A model generated the notes under the pieces. It was given only the letters and a program-made list of their open reading frames with translations, did not search any database and was not told where the DNA came from. 64,000 nucleotides of DNA from Scleroderma bovista (Eukaryota > Basidiomycota > Agaricomycetes > Boletales > Sclerodermataceae), in contig JAYMGJ010000475.1 in NCBI GenBank assembly GCA_037178675.1, positions 1 through 64,000 of the forward strand, given 5' to 3'. Position 1 is the stretch's first letter, and the number at the start of each line of letters is the position of its first letter. A program made the translations under genes and the position numbers. Shown here piece by piece: positions 11,039 to 22,292 of this stretch.

Positions 11039-13444
11039 CTATGGGATATATATCTTGGAGTATCCCTCCACGCTGGGATAAAATAGGAGTATCAGCTGTG
11101 CACATATCGATCAAGACCAAAGCACCCACTTTCGTCGACAGCATGGACAGATGTGCTTCGAAGCTGACGAGCGAGACGCAAGGTTCTCTCGACAATCGTC
11201 ACACAACGCAAAGCATCTGTGCATGCGCATACATGTACCCATCACAAATATGCAGCCAATCGATTAGACGCACCGACACGGCCAGCATATTATCTGGCGT
11301 GGCTCCACCGTGCATATGACGCAGTTATGTCTGGTCTCAGCACCCGAGTCCAGTGATTCTGCTGCTGTGCTGTCACTTGAACTGGTCGTCAACGGCCGCC
11401 GCGCACGCACGACCTCTGTCCACCCGTTATCACTGCTACCTTGCGACGAGCTCGTCGTGACCGTGCGACTAGATAGCATATCGTTAAATCGCCGTCTCGT
11501 CAATGGCCAAGTCGAGCTGTCAACCATGTGTGCTAGAAGAAGCGATGACGACATCGAAGCAGACATGGCCGCAGACAGGTCGGCATAGAGGTTGACGGTC
11601 TCCTGCTGAGACTCGTCTTCTTCACCTGCGCTGTCCCCGGCGACGCTGCTCGAGCGAGAGCACGACGGCGAAGAGTTCTCCCCAGGTGCAAATTCGTCGT
11701 GGTCATCATCGCTGACATCTTCCCCACTAACAAACCTGTCGTATACATTCTGCACCTCCTCGGGTTCACGTTCCTCGGACAGTGGGGACAAGATGTCAGC
11801 CTCATCTTCCTCACCTGTGGGAAACAAAGGTCGTGGCGATCGAGCACGTAGCCCCGACCTCCCCCGCACGATACCCCAAAGTAGTTGGAACAGGCTCTTC
11901 ACACGCCGGGTAACGCCGATAGTGAACCTCGTAAACTCACGATACCAGGTCATGTCCAGCCATAAATCACTTTCCGCGGAGGCCGCCTTGACGCACTTGA
12001 TCTCATTCGCAAGTCCCTTCTTCGCACGGCGATTCTTCCCTCGGCCTTCAAATGTCCGGGATACGGAGGCCACGCCGAATCGGCTGAGCTCGACTCTACC
12101 TGGTTTGGACTCGTCCACCATAGAGGGTGTGAGCGCAGAGACACTTCCGACTTCGTTGCCAAACCCAGCCACCGAGGACGTCTCAAGGCTAGCAGTGCCC
12201 ATGCGGAGTAACGCGATCGAAAAGTCTTCATCCCATTTAGGTAGTAGAACCGAGTGATGTCCAAATAATGGCCGGGTGATGGACCCTTCTGTGACGAGTT
12301 GTGTCAGTGCATTGAGGAAGACAGCAAGGATGACGAAGGAGAGGAGCAGCGATTCGAAGAGGCAGGGCATGTAGTTGAGGAGCGGATAGGAGGATTTAGA
12401 GAACCAGAGGACGGTATGGAAGTGGATCAGGCCTATTAAGGATATGATCGCTGACGGAATAAGACGGTGGTTGGACCACTTCTGGTTAATTCCTGCACAG
12501 TGAACGATGGTCAGCTAGGAGTAATGTGAGTTCTACTGCATCGCGACGCAAGGACACACGGACGTGCAACAGAGGTAACATGATAGTGACCACGATGTGC
12601 TTATCAGGTCTAGACGGGAGCCCTTCGAGCTTGTTGCTATGTGTCATTGGGGAAGAATAAATGTGTAATAAGAAGGCGTAGCCGAACTAGGGTGAGGAAA
12701 GCATCAGCCTCGTTCCCAGTGCCTGTCCCCTGTGAGCGTTACATACCAGGTTGAAAGGGGATCCGTTGCTGTTCGCGCCCTCCAAGCCACGAGTGAGGGC
12801 TTCCACGCAGAGAGTCCCACATACCGAACAAAACGTGGACCAGCAGAGCGTCGCCATTTCCTGACGGGCAACCCAGTTCGCCAAGGACAAGAGGGAAGGT
12901 GAGGTCCAAGGCGGGAATTGTTTGGTCGTCTGCGCGAGTGTGAAGATCCATAGAAGAAGGGACTTTGCAAGAAAGTATAGAGTTGGCAAGCGCAGAGCCA
13001 ATCTTACTGAACTCGAGGAGAGATCGAGCGGGAATAAAGGAGAGAAGTGGGAAAGCACCCTGCTTCGTTGCAGGGAAGCATGGTTCTGGAAGTGATGGCG
13101 AGGTGGTACTACAATGTTTTGGATCCGGTGCAACAAGATTGCCTATACCCGTGCATGAGTTCGAGATCTAGCCGGGACACGACGGACAATACCATGATAA
13201 CCAGCCCGACGATGTATCCAGAGGTGAGAAAGCCCCAAGGTCCAGGAAGGGGTGTGAAAGACGCCAGGTCGGTGGGTCGAGCACCTCCTGCAGTATCGAA
13301 ATCGTGGATATTGAGGGAACTTGCCCCACCGAAACCATCGACAATGCGAAGAAAACGAGAAGGAAACGGAAATATTCTTTTCAGCTCCTTCTTGATCCTG
13401 GAAACCAAGCGAAGGGGTTTCTCTGTCCAAACGTCGATGCCCAT
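11039..13444 (-). CDS. Membrane RING E3 ligase, Asi1/Asi3-like
   Basis: The start MGIDVWTEKPLRLVSRIK is at 13442-13444. Hydrophobic stretches follow: GFLTSGYIVGLVIMVLSVV, a segment around TLYFLAKSLLLWIFTLA, one around IPSAIISLIGLIHFH, and ESLLLSFVILAVFLNALTQ. A long acidic, Ser-rich loop leads to a C-terminal RING: CVICTVEPRQIICWPCR, then CFALCDDCRENLASR, HICPCCRR and the terminal VEGYSKIYIP. Two short introns split the RING. The CVIC...CWPCRC...CDDCR...CPCC order is that of the Asi1/Asi3 ubiquitin ligases of the yeast inner nuclear membrane, which degrade mislocalised membrane proteins and latent transcription factors. The location is inferred from the family. It is divergent from PGS1, with 87 bp between start codons. 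Confidence 0.8.
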
Positions 13445-13531
13445 TACAGCGAAGCAGGAACGGGTGGACCTGGAAGGCTGAAACAAGGGGAGGACGAGGG
13501 AGTATGTGCTTAGTCAGCGAATCTCTCTTCC

Positions 13532-15267
13532 ATGTTCGCAGTCGCAAGCAAACGATGTGCAGCACTTTTCCGCCGTCGCATTCACCTTCACGCTTGTGTT
13601 CGCGACTTTGCCGAGTCCCTGGCTCAGAGGCAACCGTGTTTCTCTCTTTCCTCCAAAAATGTTCATATACTCAGTCAACCAGATCAATTCTACGCTAGGC
13701 TACTGGTGCGACTGTACACGCACGAACAGTCCGTGGAAACCACTAATGTGTTTCTCTTCAAGGAAATAATACGTCGAGCACGTCGAAGAATATTCCTTTC
13801 CTCATTGTACCTAGGATCCGAGGAACGCGAACTAGTGCGCTAGTACTTGTATGCATTCCAACACTTCAGCGCTGACGAAAATAGATAGGTGCCTTGGACA
13901 CCGCCCTGCGCGAGAACCCCAGCCTTCAACTCTACTTGACCTTAGACTACAACCGGTCGACGCGTCCAGGTCCGTCATCCCCTATTCTTGCGTTACTGCC
14001 CCTCTTGCGCAACTACGAAAGACGGGTCCATGTCTCGCTATTCCGGAGCCCGAAGCTTAGCGGACTGATGGCCAAGGTCGTCCCTCCGCGTTTCAACGAG
14101 GGTTGGGGTACCTGGCACGCCAAAGTTTACGGCGCAGACGATGAAGTCATCATCAGTGGGTGAGCATCTGACTTCGTCTGTTCTCCGCGGCTTGTTCACC
14201 GCTCTACCTTAGTGCTAATCTGAATAGATCATATTTCACAAATCGCCAGGATCGTTACTGGCATTTCACATCTCAACATACCATCGCAGATTATTGTTTC
14301 TCCTTCTTGCGCGCAATATCCGGGTTTTCGTATCAGATGACGTGTTCCGGCTCGGCATCCGCTGAACCAATAATAAGATGGCCCGACCAATCCGTCAAAC
14401 CCTGGAAGGTTCAGCCCCTTGTAGAGCATTCGTTGGCAAAGTTTCAAGCGTCGCACCTGGCACCATCCACGTCAATTCCTACAAATAGTAATAATACGAA
14501 TGATGTAGTCCTATTTCCCATAATACAAGGCGGCCAGTTCAACATCCGCGAGGAAGAGCGCACAGTGTCTATGCTTTTCGAGCATCTAGCGGATCACGCG
14601 ACTCCACATGCATCGAAACCATTCATGAATCTTACAAGCGGTTATTTCGGCCTTTACAGGCCCTACCAAGATCTCATCTTAAAATCCTCTATTGGATGTG
14701 AGATTCTATGTGCTAGTCCCAAGGTTTGTCGAACCTATGTTAAAGTAAATTGTCAAGCTAATCTTGGATCCGATGCAGGCAAATGGTTTTTATGGTTCCC
14801 GTGGATTATCTGGTTTGATACCCGAAGGATACACTTTACTAGAACGGCGGTTCATGCGAGCCGTTCGTGCTGCCGGTAGAGACGTTGGTGATCAAAATAG
14901 CTCCACTGACGCCATCAGACTTGCTGAATGGGTGCGAGAAGGCTGGACGTATCACGCAAAAGGTAGGCACCACTCTGCCTCAGGAACATCTGAACGTCTC
15001 ACGGCCCATACAGGCATATGGCTTTCTCCGTCCATCAGCTCACCCCCTGTTTTATCGCTGTTCGGTTCAACCAATTTGAACTCGCGCTCTGCGAATTTGG
15101 ACACGGAGCTGTCTTTCATCCTACTAACATCCTCCGAAGCGCTTCAGAAGAGCCTCCAGGACGAAGTTAGCGGTTTGTGGAATTGTGCTGCCCCGTGGCA
15201 AGGTGCAGAGAGGAATATACGGTGGAGGACGAAGACCATTGTTAGTATGGTTGACGGAATGCTTTAG
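13532..15267 (+). CDS. PGS1: Phosphatidylglycerophosphate synthase, mitochondrial
   Basis: CDP-diacylglycerol:glycerol-3-phosphate 3-phosphatidyltransferase makes PGP, the precursor of phosphatidylglycerol and cardiolipin, at the mitochondrial inner membrane. The protein belongs to the phospholipase D superfamily. The first HKD motif is HAKVYGADDEVIISGANLN, followed by SYFTNRQDRYW. The second is reduced to YHAKGIW, as in the family. SSLYLG and ERRVHVSLFRSP also match. Exon 1 is 13532-13834; the 50-nt intron to 13884 restores ELIGALDTALREN. The N-terminus (FAVASKRCAALFRRRIHLHA) is basic and lacks acidic residues, as expected of a mitochondrial presequence. The start is the first ATG. Confidence 0.95.
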
Positions 15268-15567
15268 CTTGCGGATCCGCTGAACCGTGTGCCGAAATAA
15301 TCAGTCCCAACTCTGCAAATTATCTCGTAAGTATTGTCCCTTCAGTCACACACTCTTCGGTACGTAACCTGCCATCTTCACTTTGAGTTCGTAAGGAGCG
15401 AGTGCCAGCTGTTGTCATCATGAACGCAATAAGACTATACCTTGACAGAAGCCACCTTATTGCTTAATAGTCTCGCACCGGTTAAAGGTACAATGTCTTC
15501 CCGGAGGGAATCTGATTCCACTAATACCCTAATCGGTTCCGAAGACAATGGTTTGGTACATAGTTCC

Positions 15568-16442
15568 TCATGAATCTAGCAGAGCAGAATCTGGAGATGC
15601 CGGTACTGACGAACGGACTGCCGTTCTCCCTCCTTTTCGGCTGCTATTGTTGTCACCTGCAGCTGCGACGTATTCGAATTTCCGGGTATCCAGTGTGAAA
15701 GTGACCGGACCCTGAACATCCATGAGAAAGCAAAAAGAAAAAGAGGGGCGATAGTAATCACCTCATTCGTTAAGCTCACATTCATCATAGCACCAAACTG
15801 ACCATCTATTGGCGTATGAAGCAGGGCAGTTGGACAAGAAAGGTGGGCTCACCTTGAATACGATCAGAAACGTAAAGCTGGCGCATCTTCTCAAGGAAGG
15901 TGGAGTAAAGATGTTGCGAAGACTCGGAAGACTCGGGAAGGAAGTTAAACATAGCCGGGTTATCCGTGCATTCGGCCTCTTACCATAGCACGATGGAAGT
16001 CCGGCTTGTTTCCTTTGGTGGTATTGGCCATAAGAGTGAACTGCGATACGCATAGTACCTCGCCGGAGATGTCTTTCACACTGTTCTTCCACATGGCTCC
16101 GTTGGTGTCTGAGAACACTCGCAAGGACAAGCTAGAACGCATGGAATCACGCGAGGGCTTCTAGTTTTTGGAAAGTGGATGCTCACATCTTATTAGACAA
16201 AGTGTCTACATCAGCCGGGGTATCATCTATCTTGCCGAGGGTTACCAGGAGTTTAGGCGACTGATGGGAGGACATACCAGTTCCGATGCCGACCAGCACC
16301 ATCAGGCCTTTTGATATGCTCGAGATCACTTTACCATCAACTGTTGGACACATTTTAGCCAAACCTCAAGGGGACATAGTGTGAGCATAAAGTCATCACC
16401 AGTGACTGATGCAGATGATACGCGCTGCACTACCGCCCTCAT
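15568..16442 (-). CDS. DTD1: D-aminoacyl-tRNA deacylase
   Basis: DTD removes D-amino acids (and glycine mischarged on tRNA-Ala) and so protects translation. The first exon starts at 16440-16442 and reads [14 protein letters not shown]; the next gives [21 protein letters not shown]. Then follow [33 protein letters not shown] with [14 protein letters not shown] (the SQxT active-site block), and [13 protein letters not shown], [12 protein letters not shown] and [14 protein letters not shown] (the cis-Pro GPVT block). The stop at 15568 gives an extra 30-residue Ser-rich tail beyond the usual end. The gene lies just downstream of SLM3 on the same strand, with 445 bp between them in which I see nothing else. 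Confidence 0.93.
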
Positions 16443-16887
16443 ATTGCTGGTTGAACAAGCAAGAGGTACTGAAGAGGGGAATTGCGCCTTGTTTACCAAG
16501 TCCGACTGTCCAGCCTAACAGGACCCAAATGTTGAATGTCTGCAGACTCATCTATCCTGAAACTAAAGAGAGGATTCACACTTCGATCGCATCGGTCACT
16601 TCAGAATCCTCGTTATTGGCAGATCAAACGCAGGTACAACGATGCTCTTGTTGCAACACTACGGAGCTCCCCGAGACTTTCAATGCCAAGGGCGAAGAGG
16701 TCAAGCACCCCATTCTGCTATATCACATATTCCTTCAAGTTATGTTGCCTGCCGTCAATGATAACAGAAGACTTGAATTCCAATTATGTATCGCCCTTCC
16801 TTGTTCTGGTCTCGATAACTGTGTAAACTTTACGACAATGCAGTATGGCCTGAGGGAATGACGTGGGAAGAAATATCATCAAGTCAG

Positions 16888-18487
16888 TCAACTGGTGAAT
16901 TCTGCCCCGTCGATAATACCACAGCCTAGACACCAATCACCAAGATATAAGGTCGCGACTTGACCCGCTGCAACACCTTTTTGTGGAGCATCCAGCATAA
17001 TCCGCAAACCACGCTCATTCCTGTCATAAATTAATCGTTTGATCCAGGTAGACAGGTAATTGCACAGACCGGTACACCACGCATCCTTCGCATTCCATGC
17101 AATGTCGGTACTTGATCTGTGCTTTCATACCCAAAGTCTGGAGGAGGTCATCGGGAAAATTGTCTGTCCATATCCAACTGAAATTTGCCACGTGAATAGT
17201 ATTCACGTATAATGCGGGATGACACCTAGGTCTGGTCGTGAATGACTAGAGACGGAACCAGAGAGCATTTCACTGACGATCCTGGCACTACAAAGACGGC
17301 ATTTTTCCTTGGGTCTTTCTTCGCCACGAACATTCGTGTTTTGCATCCGCGGATCTTCGCGCCTTGACCAATAGTATAATTCCACAGGCCCTCGTGTGTC
17401 GCTATTTGCTGACAGGTAGTCATGTCAATGATAGGCCCCGGGTTTGGCTCTATATATTGCGCTATGCAAGCGGTCAGAAGAAACGCACACGGCAGCACAA
17501 TACTTGCATAGGAAGTCATTGAACCTTCTTCTCTCTCCAATGAAACAGATGCCCATGCTCTCTTCTTTGATAGCGGTCGGTAGACCCGACTTAGCAGCAA
17601 GACGTCTAACTTGCGTCTTTTGCAGCTCACCCAGTGGAAACAGCGCACGGGAAAGGCCATTCTCGGGTATTGATGACAAATAGTATGTCTGGTCTTTTGT
17701 TGTATCGCACGCTCGGAGTAACCTTGGACGGGCCGAGCGAGCACCAGTACATTCCTGCCAGTCTTTTCGGGCATAGTGTCCTGCACGGAAATTATGACAA
17801 AACACTGAAGATGCGTCAACCACATACCTGTTGCTAGCCATGGCACCTCAGAGTCGCGCGTGAGTTGCTTCAAGAGAGCACCAAATTTCACTTCCCTGGC
17901 AATGAAGTAAGGCTAGGATTGCTGAAACCAGTTTTTCCATACTTGTTGCACCAAACGTCAGGATTTGGCGTTGATCCGGATTGCCAGCTACGTAGAGACG
18001 GCTCGAAGACCTTGGTCCAGTACTGACGGTGGAGGTCGATCTGTAAATAGTGAGCCTCATGACATGATTCTGAAGCATTCGACTACGTACCACTCTGCAA
18101 GGTATGTCAAGTATCCGGCAGACACGCTGGACGTCTTCCCAGTCTTTTTGCCATTGGCAGCCAATGTCTGACGCAGACTCGTCGCGTGTATCCCAGTTTC
18201 GCATGAAAACGGCGGAAAGATCGTAGTCCTAGATTCACATGTAAACATGGTTATCCCAGAAAACCAAAGAAACGCACTCTTTCTGCTAAGAGTTTCGCTG
18301 CGACAGAAGAATCCACACCCCCAGACATAGCTACCACCACTGCAAGTGAGTTAGACGGGGGTTTCACTTGCAGAAACCCGCACATACCTTTGTCTCCCTT
18401 TGATGGGCCAGTTGAGTAGTCGACATAGTAGTTTCGTATATGTCGCCTGTGTAGTTTCGTTGCATGGCGTATGAGCGAGCCCAGCAT
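16888..18487 (-). CDS. SLM3: Mitochondrial tRNA 2-thiouridylase (MnmA/TRMU family)
   Basis: The enzyme adds sulfur to C2 of the wobble uridine U34 in mitochondrial tRNA-Lys, -Glu and -Gln, using ATP to adenylate the base and a persulfide cysteine. The PP-loop is AMSGGVDSSVAAKLL. The two catalytic cysteines are in NPDVWCNKEVKFG and GICFIGERRRFNDFL. LATGHYARKD, DQTYYLS, HEGLWNYTIGQGAKIRG and the C-terminal VAAGQVATLYLGDWCLGCG also match. The N-terminus is basic and mitochondrial-like. One intron (17462-17507) uses a GC-AG pair with donor GCAAGT, restoring DFLSQYIEPNPGPIID. Start codons of SLM3 and ELP3 are only 63 bp apart. Confidence 0.94.
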
Positions 18488-18550
18488 TAGATCATCCCGA
18501 TTCCCGATCCGAGATTACATTGTCCTCGATCCCCGACACACATCCATCTA

Positions 18551-20673
18551 ATGGGCAAGCCGGAAGGTACACGCCAGATGCAACCCATCATCGTCTAGTC
18601 CACTCACACAATCATCAGGTCCATCACAAGCAGAAATCCTGCTTCGAGTGACTTCTTCGATAGCCGCAGAGCTGATAAAAGCACAGGACGCTAACGAAAG
18701 CGTATCCTTGAACGAACTCAGAGCCAAAATATCCAAAAAGTTCGGATACAGCGGTGTCCCCAGACTAGTTGACATTATTAGCGCAATCCCCGATGAATAC
18801 AAGAAGGCACTGCTGCCAAAGTTGCGCGCACGTCCCATCCGGACTGCGAGCGGGGTACGTCCTCACATCGTGTTTGTATTCAATGGCGTCTGCTCATGAT
18901 ATATTAGATTGCAGTGGTCGCAGTCATGTGTAAACCCCATCGGTGCCCTCATATTGCTATGACAGGAAACATCTGTGTGTGAGTAGCCGTGCCAACGAGT
19001 TTCTCATTATCTCACCTCGAAACAGCTACTGTCCTGGTGGACCTGATTCAGATTTTGATTACAGTACACAAAGTTACACTGGTTATGAGCCGACAAGCAT
19101 GCGGGCTATCCGGGCTCGATATGATCCCTATGAGCAAACACGCAATCGCGTTGAGCAGCTAAAAGCACTGGGACACAGTGTAGACAAGGTCAGTACCCCT
19201 GATCTTTTCAACCAATGACATTTAGTACCATACCAGGTGGAGTTTATTATCATGGGTGGAACATTCATGAGCATGCCGGAGGACTATCGTGCTAAATTTA
19301 TCGCTCAACTACACAACGCCTTATCAGGTTTCACAGGACTTGATGTTGACGAAGCAGTCCGGTTGGCACCATTTTAATCATTAGCATGGCCAGTAACTAA
19401 GCTGACCGTGTTCACTAGGTACTCGGAGCAGAGCAAATCCAAAGCTATAGGTATTACAATCGAAACTCGCCCCGATTATTGTCTTCGACCACATCTCAGG
19501 TTCGCTGAAGTTTGTTGCCAACTTAGACGATCCCTGAAATCCAGCCACACCTAGTCAAATGCTTCGATATGGTTGTACTCGACTAGAAATCGGCGTGCAA
19601 TCTGTCTATGAAGACGTTGCGAGGGACACCAACCGTGGCCATACCGTCCGTGCGGTCTCCGAGTCTTTCCACCTCGCCAAGGATGCTGGCTTCAAGGTTG
19701 TAGCCCACATGATGCCTGACCTCCCAAACGTCGGAATCGAGCGCGACCTCGAGCAATTCAAGGAATACTTTGAAAACCCTGCATTCAGAAGCGATGGCTT
19801 GAAAATCTATCCGACACTCGTCATCCGTGGAACTGGTCTATATGAGCTATGGAGAACAGGTAGATACAAGAACTATACTCCGAACGTTCTTGTCGATGTC
19901 GTTGCTCGAATCCTTGCTCTTGTTCCGCCATGGACGCGGGTCTATCGGGTGCAGAGGTAATATCAGGTTTTAAAAAGTTGCGGCAGCTGCTGACAGTCTT
20001 TTGTAGAGACATTCCACTGCCCCTTGTCACGAGTGGGTGTGAAAACTCGGGAAATCTGCGAGAGCTTGCTCTCAACCGTATGAAAGACTTTGGTGCTGAA
20101 TGTCGGGACGTGCGATTCCGTGAAGTCGGGGTAAGTGGAACTATTGTACGAGGTCATCTGTGCTTAATTTTTCGGGCAGATTCATGAGATCCACCACAAA
20201 GTGCGACCGGAATCCGTAGAACTGATTCGAAGAGATTATACTGCAAATGGAGGATGGGAAACTTTCTTGTCTTACGAAGATCCCGAACAGGACATCCTTA
20301 TTGGCCTCCTCCGTCTGCGCAAATGCTCAGACGAGGGTACATTTAGACCGGAACTCGTCCGCAAGGAAGGTGCAGCAGGCGGTTCGAGTATAGTTCGTGA
20401 ACTGCACGTATATGGTACGGCCGTGCCAGTGCATGGTCGTGACCCAACAAAATTCCAACACCAAGGGTTTGGGACGTTACTTATGGAAGAAGCAGAGCGA
20501 ATAGCAAGGGAGGAGCATGGCAGCATGAAGCTCGCCGTGATATCTGGTTGGTGAATCCCGTCATTGCACTAACTGGGTGCTTATAATGTGCTGCAGGTGT
20601 GGGTACGCGAGACTACTACCGCAAGCTTGGCTACGAGCTCGACGGTCCCTATATGAGTAAATCACTGATATAA
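18551..20673 (+). CDS. ELP3: Elongator catalytic subunit Elp3 (radical-SAM acetyltransferase)
   Basis: Elp3 starts the formation of mcm5/ncm5 side chains on wobble uridine U34 of cytosolic tRNAs. Exon 1 is only 16 nt (18551-18566, MGKPE+G); the next exon begins at 18619. The sequence is nearly colinear with yeast Elp3: [36 protein letters not shown], then the 4Fe-4S motif across [106 protein letters not shown], and the C-terminal GNAT domain [18 protein letters not shown]. It ends [14 protein letters not shown]. The extreme N-terminus is the least certain part. Confidence 0.96.
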
Positions 20674-21875
20674 TCTCTTCCATGTATTTTAGTATGACTT
20701 ACAGCTATTTGGGTCTGGTCTGCCAAGACCAATGTATGGAAATTTGGGAAGACAAGTTCCTCTTCAACGGTCTTCCTTATGACGTCTTGAATGAATTTCT
20801 CGACCCGCGTGACGTTCTTAAGAACATGCTTGTCTGCTTGACCTATCTCGCTTTCTATGAATATAGAGGGTAACAAGCGCTGACCGACGGGTAACGGTTT
20901 TCCGTCTCGTTTTCCACCCATTTCGTCGTCCATCTCTGGAGGCGTACTCGACTGACTTTGTGACCGCCGACAAGCAGGTCCGTAAGGATCCAACTCATCC
21001 AGTATGCATATATGGACTCGACCTCTGCTACCTTCAAACGCAACGGCTACTTCGCCAGTGAATACGATGCCAGTGACGGAGAGTTTGATGGGAAGGGACA
21101 TGAAAGAGGGGGACGGGTAGTTGATCAGCAACGAGGTGGTAAGGGTGAGTCTGAGATTCGAGTGCCAGTTGAGATGAAGGTGCACTTGAAGGTCGGGTCG
21201 CGATGGTTGTAATTGCTCCTGCTCCTCCTGCTGCGTGGGCAGACTTGGCTGATCTGGTGATTGCGTCGTTGGTCCAGAGTCTCGATTCACCATAGGTGGT
21301 ACAGAACCACGAGCAGGATATGTCTCTGGTGGAGAAGAAGATGGTGATCGACTGGGGTTCGTTGCCGTAGATCGGGGAGGGGCTATAGATGATGGTGGTC
21401 TGAAATCACCGAGGCTCGGAAGGCTCGAATGCATAGCACCGCCCCTCCAGCGGTCTCGCTGTGAGCCTGGATACAAGGTGGGTGTGGACGCGAAGAGATC
21501 AACGGATGGGCTGTGCCCATACCGGACATGGGGTGGTAGATGGTGATATGCGAGAGTGTCCTCAGCCAGCCCACGGCGTGCAGCTCTTCTTGAGACCCAC
21601 TCATACCCATCGTCCTCGCCCTCGGCGCCTTCAGTAACCTTCACGTTGTCTTGCTCGGATTCCGAGTCTGGGTCATCTTCAAGGAAGTCAGGATGTATGT
21701 CCCGCAAGTCGACTAGCTCGACATCTGGAGCGACAGTGCCAAAGTCGAAGCCAGTGATCTCGACAGGACCTATGAACGAGGGGCGTTTGATGTTGACCAG
21801 CTGTCGATTGAGGATGCCTATGAGTGTGTCTGCCAGAGACGAGTCAAGTTTGTGCCACTCCAGGTCGATGGACAT
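20649..21875 (-). CDS. MDM12: ERMES subunit Mdm12
   Basis: Mdm12 is the SMP-domain lipid carrier that bridges Mmm1 in the ER and Mdm34 in the mitochondrial outer membrane. The family start is clear: MSIDLEWHKLDSSLADTLIG, then FIGPVEITGFDFGTVAPDVE and LVDLRDIHPDFLEDD. The domain resumes after a Ser/Pro-rich insertion (about residues 110-215) with LQVHLHLNWHSNLRLTLTTS, SFMSLPIKLSVTGIVFTGEV and the end HVLKNVTRVEKFIQDVIRKT with ELVFPNFHT. Many family members end near FPNFHT; here the frame runs 26 codons further and its end overlaps ELP3 coding sequence on the other strand. A GTAAGT 12 codons past FHT could be a donor, so the true C-terminus is uncertain. Confidence 0.93.
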   Translation of the reverse strand: MSIDLEWHKLDSSLADTLIGILNRQLVNIKRPSFIGPVEITGFDFGTVAPDVELVDLRDIHPDFLEDDPDSESEQDNVKVTEGAEGEDDGYEWVSRRAARRGLAEDTLAYHHLPPHVRYGHSPSVDLFASTPTLYPGSQRDRWRGGAMHSSLPSLGDFRPPSSIAPPRSTATNPSRSPSSSPPETYPARGSVPPMVNRDSGPTTQSPDQPSLPTQQEEQEQLQPSRPDLQVHLHLNWHSNLRLTLTTSLLINYPSPSFMSLPIKLSVTGIVFTGEVAVAFEGSRGRVHICILDELDPYGPACRRSQSQSSTPPEMDDEMGGKRDGKPLPVGQRLLPSIFIESEIGQADKHVLKNVTRVEKFIQDVIRKTVEEELVFPNFHTLVLADQTQIAVSHTKIHGRDYISDLLI

Positions 21876-21914
21876 GACGGAGAGAGAACACACCGCCACT
21901 CTCGCGACACCATC

Positions 21915-22292
21915 ATGTCCAAGACTTACAACGGGCAGGAAGCAGAAGTCATAGCGAGTGTGGGTCCCAGTGATCTCCTGGCATGTATCCCTTGATAACT
22001 AGATATCTTCCAGTTTCACGACGGATACTCGTACTCCAAAACTAAACTAGAGGCCAGTCTGCGAGAGCTGGTGTATGAACACAAGCCGGTTAAGCCAGTG
22101 AAAGAACCAATCAACGCCAAGCGGGAAGACGTGGATCTGATCGTGAGTGGGCTACCATTCGTCCTCCATCTTGTCACGAAAACCGTGTTGCAGGTGAATG
22201 AGTTCGAGATTTCACGACAACAAGCCGAGAAGGTGCTCACGGAGCACGGCAGCGATCTCACCAAGGCACTCCGAGCACTTGTCAACAGTTAG
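21915..22292 (+). CDS. HYPK-like NatA regulator with UBA-like C-terminus
   Basis: Three exons (21915-21959, 22014-22142, 22194-22292) give 90 residues. The C-terminal part reads KREDVDLIVNEFEISRQQAE then KVLTEHGSDLTKALRALVNS, matching the HYPK/NAC-alpha UBA-like end, in which a KKEDLELI-type helix is followed by EISRAAAER and an ALRALVN-like end. HYPK binds the NatA N-terminal acetyltransferase and tunes its activity on ribosomes. The second intron (22143-22193, 51 nt) has no stop and is in frame, so retention would add 17 residues in the linker; splicing gives the better family match. Start codons of this gene and MDM12 are 39 bp apart. The first 15-residue exon is inferred. Confidence 0.75.

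Noticed and set aside
17430..17462. A 2A-peptide-like motif (YIEPNPGP) in SLM3
   Set aside because: The PGPI core is a conserved part of the MnmA/TRMU fold at this position and the expected Asp is Tyr; ribosome skipping is not supported.
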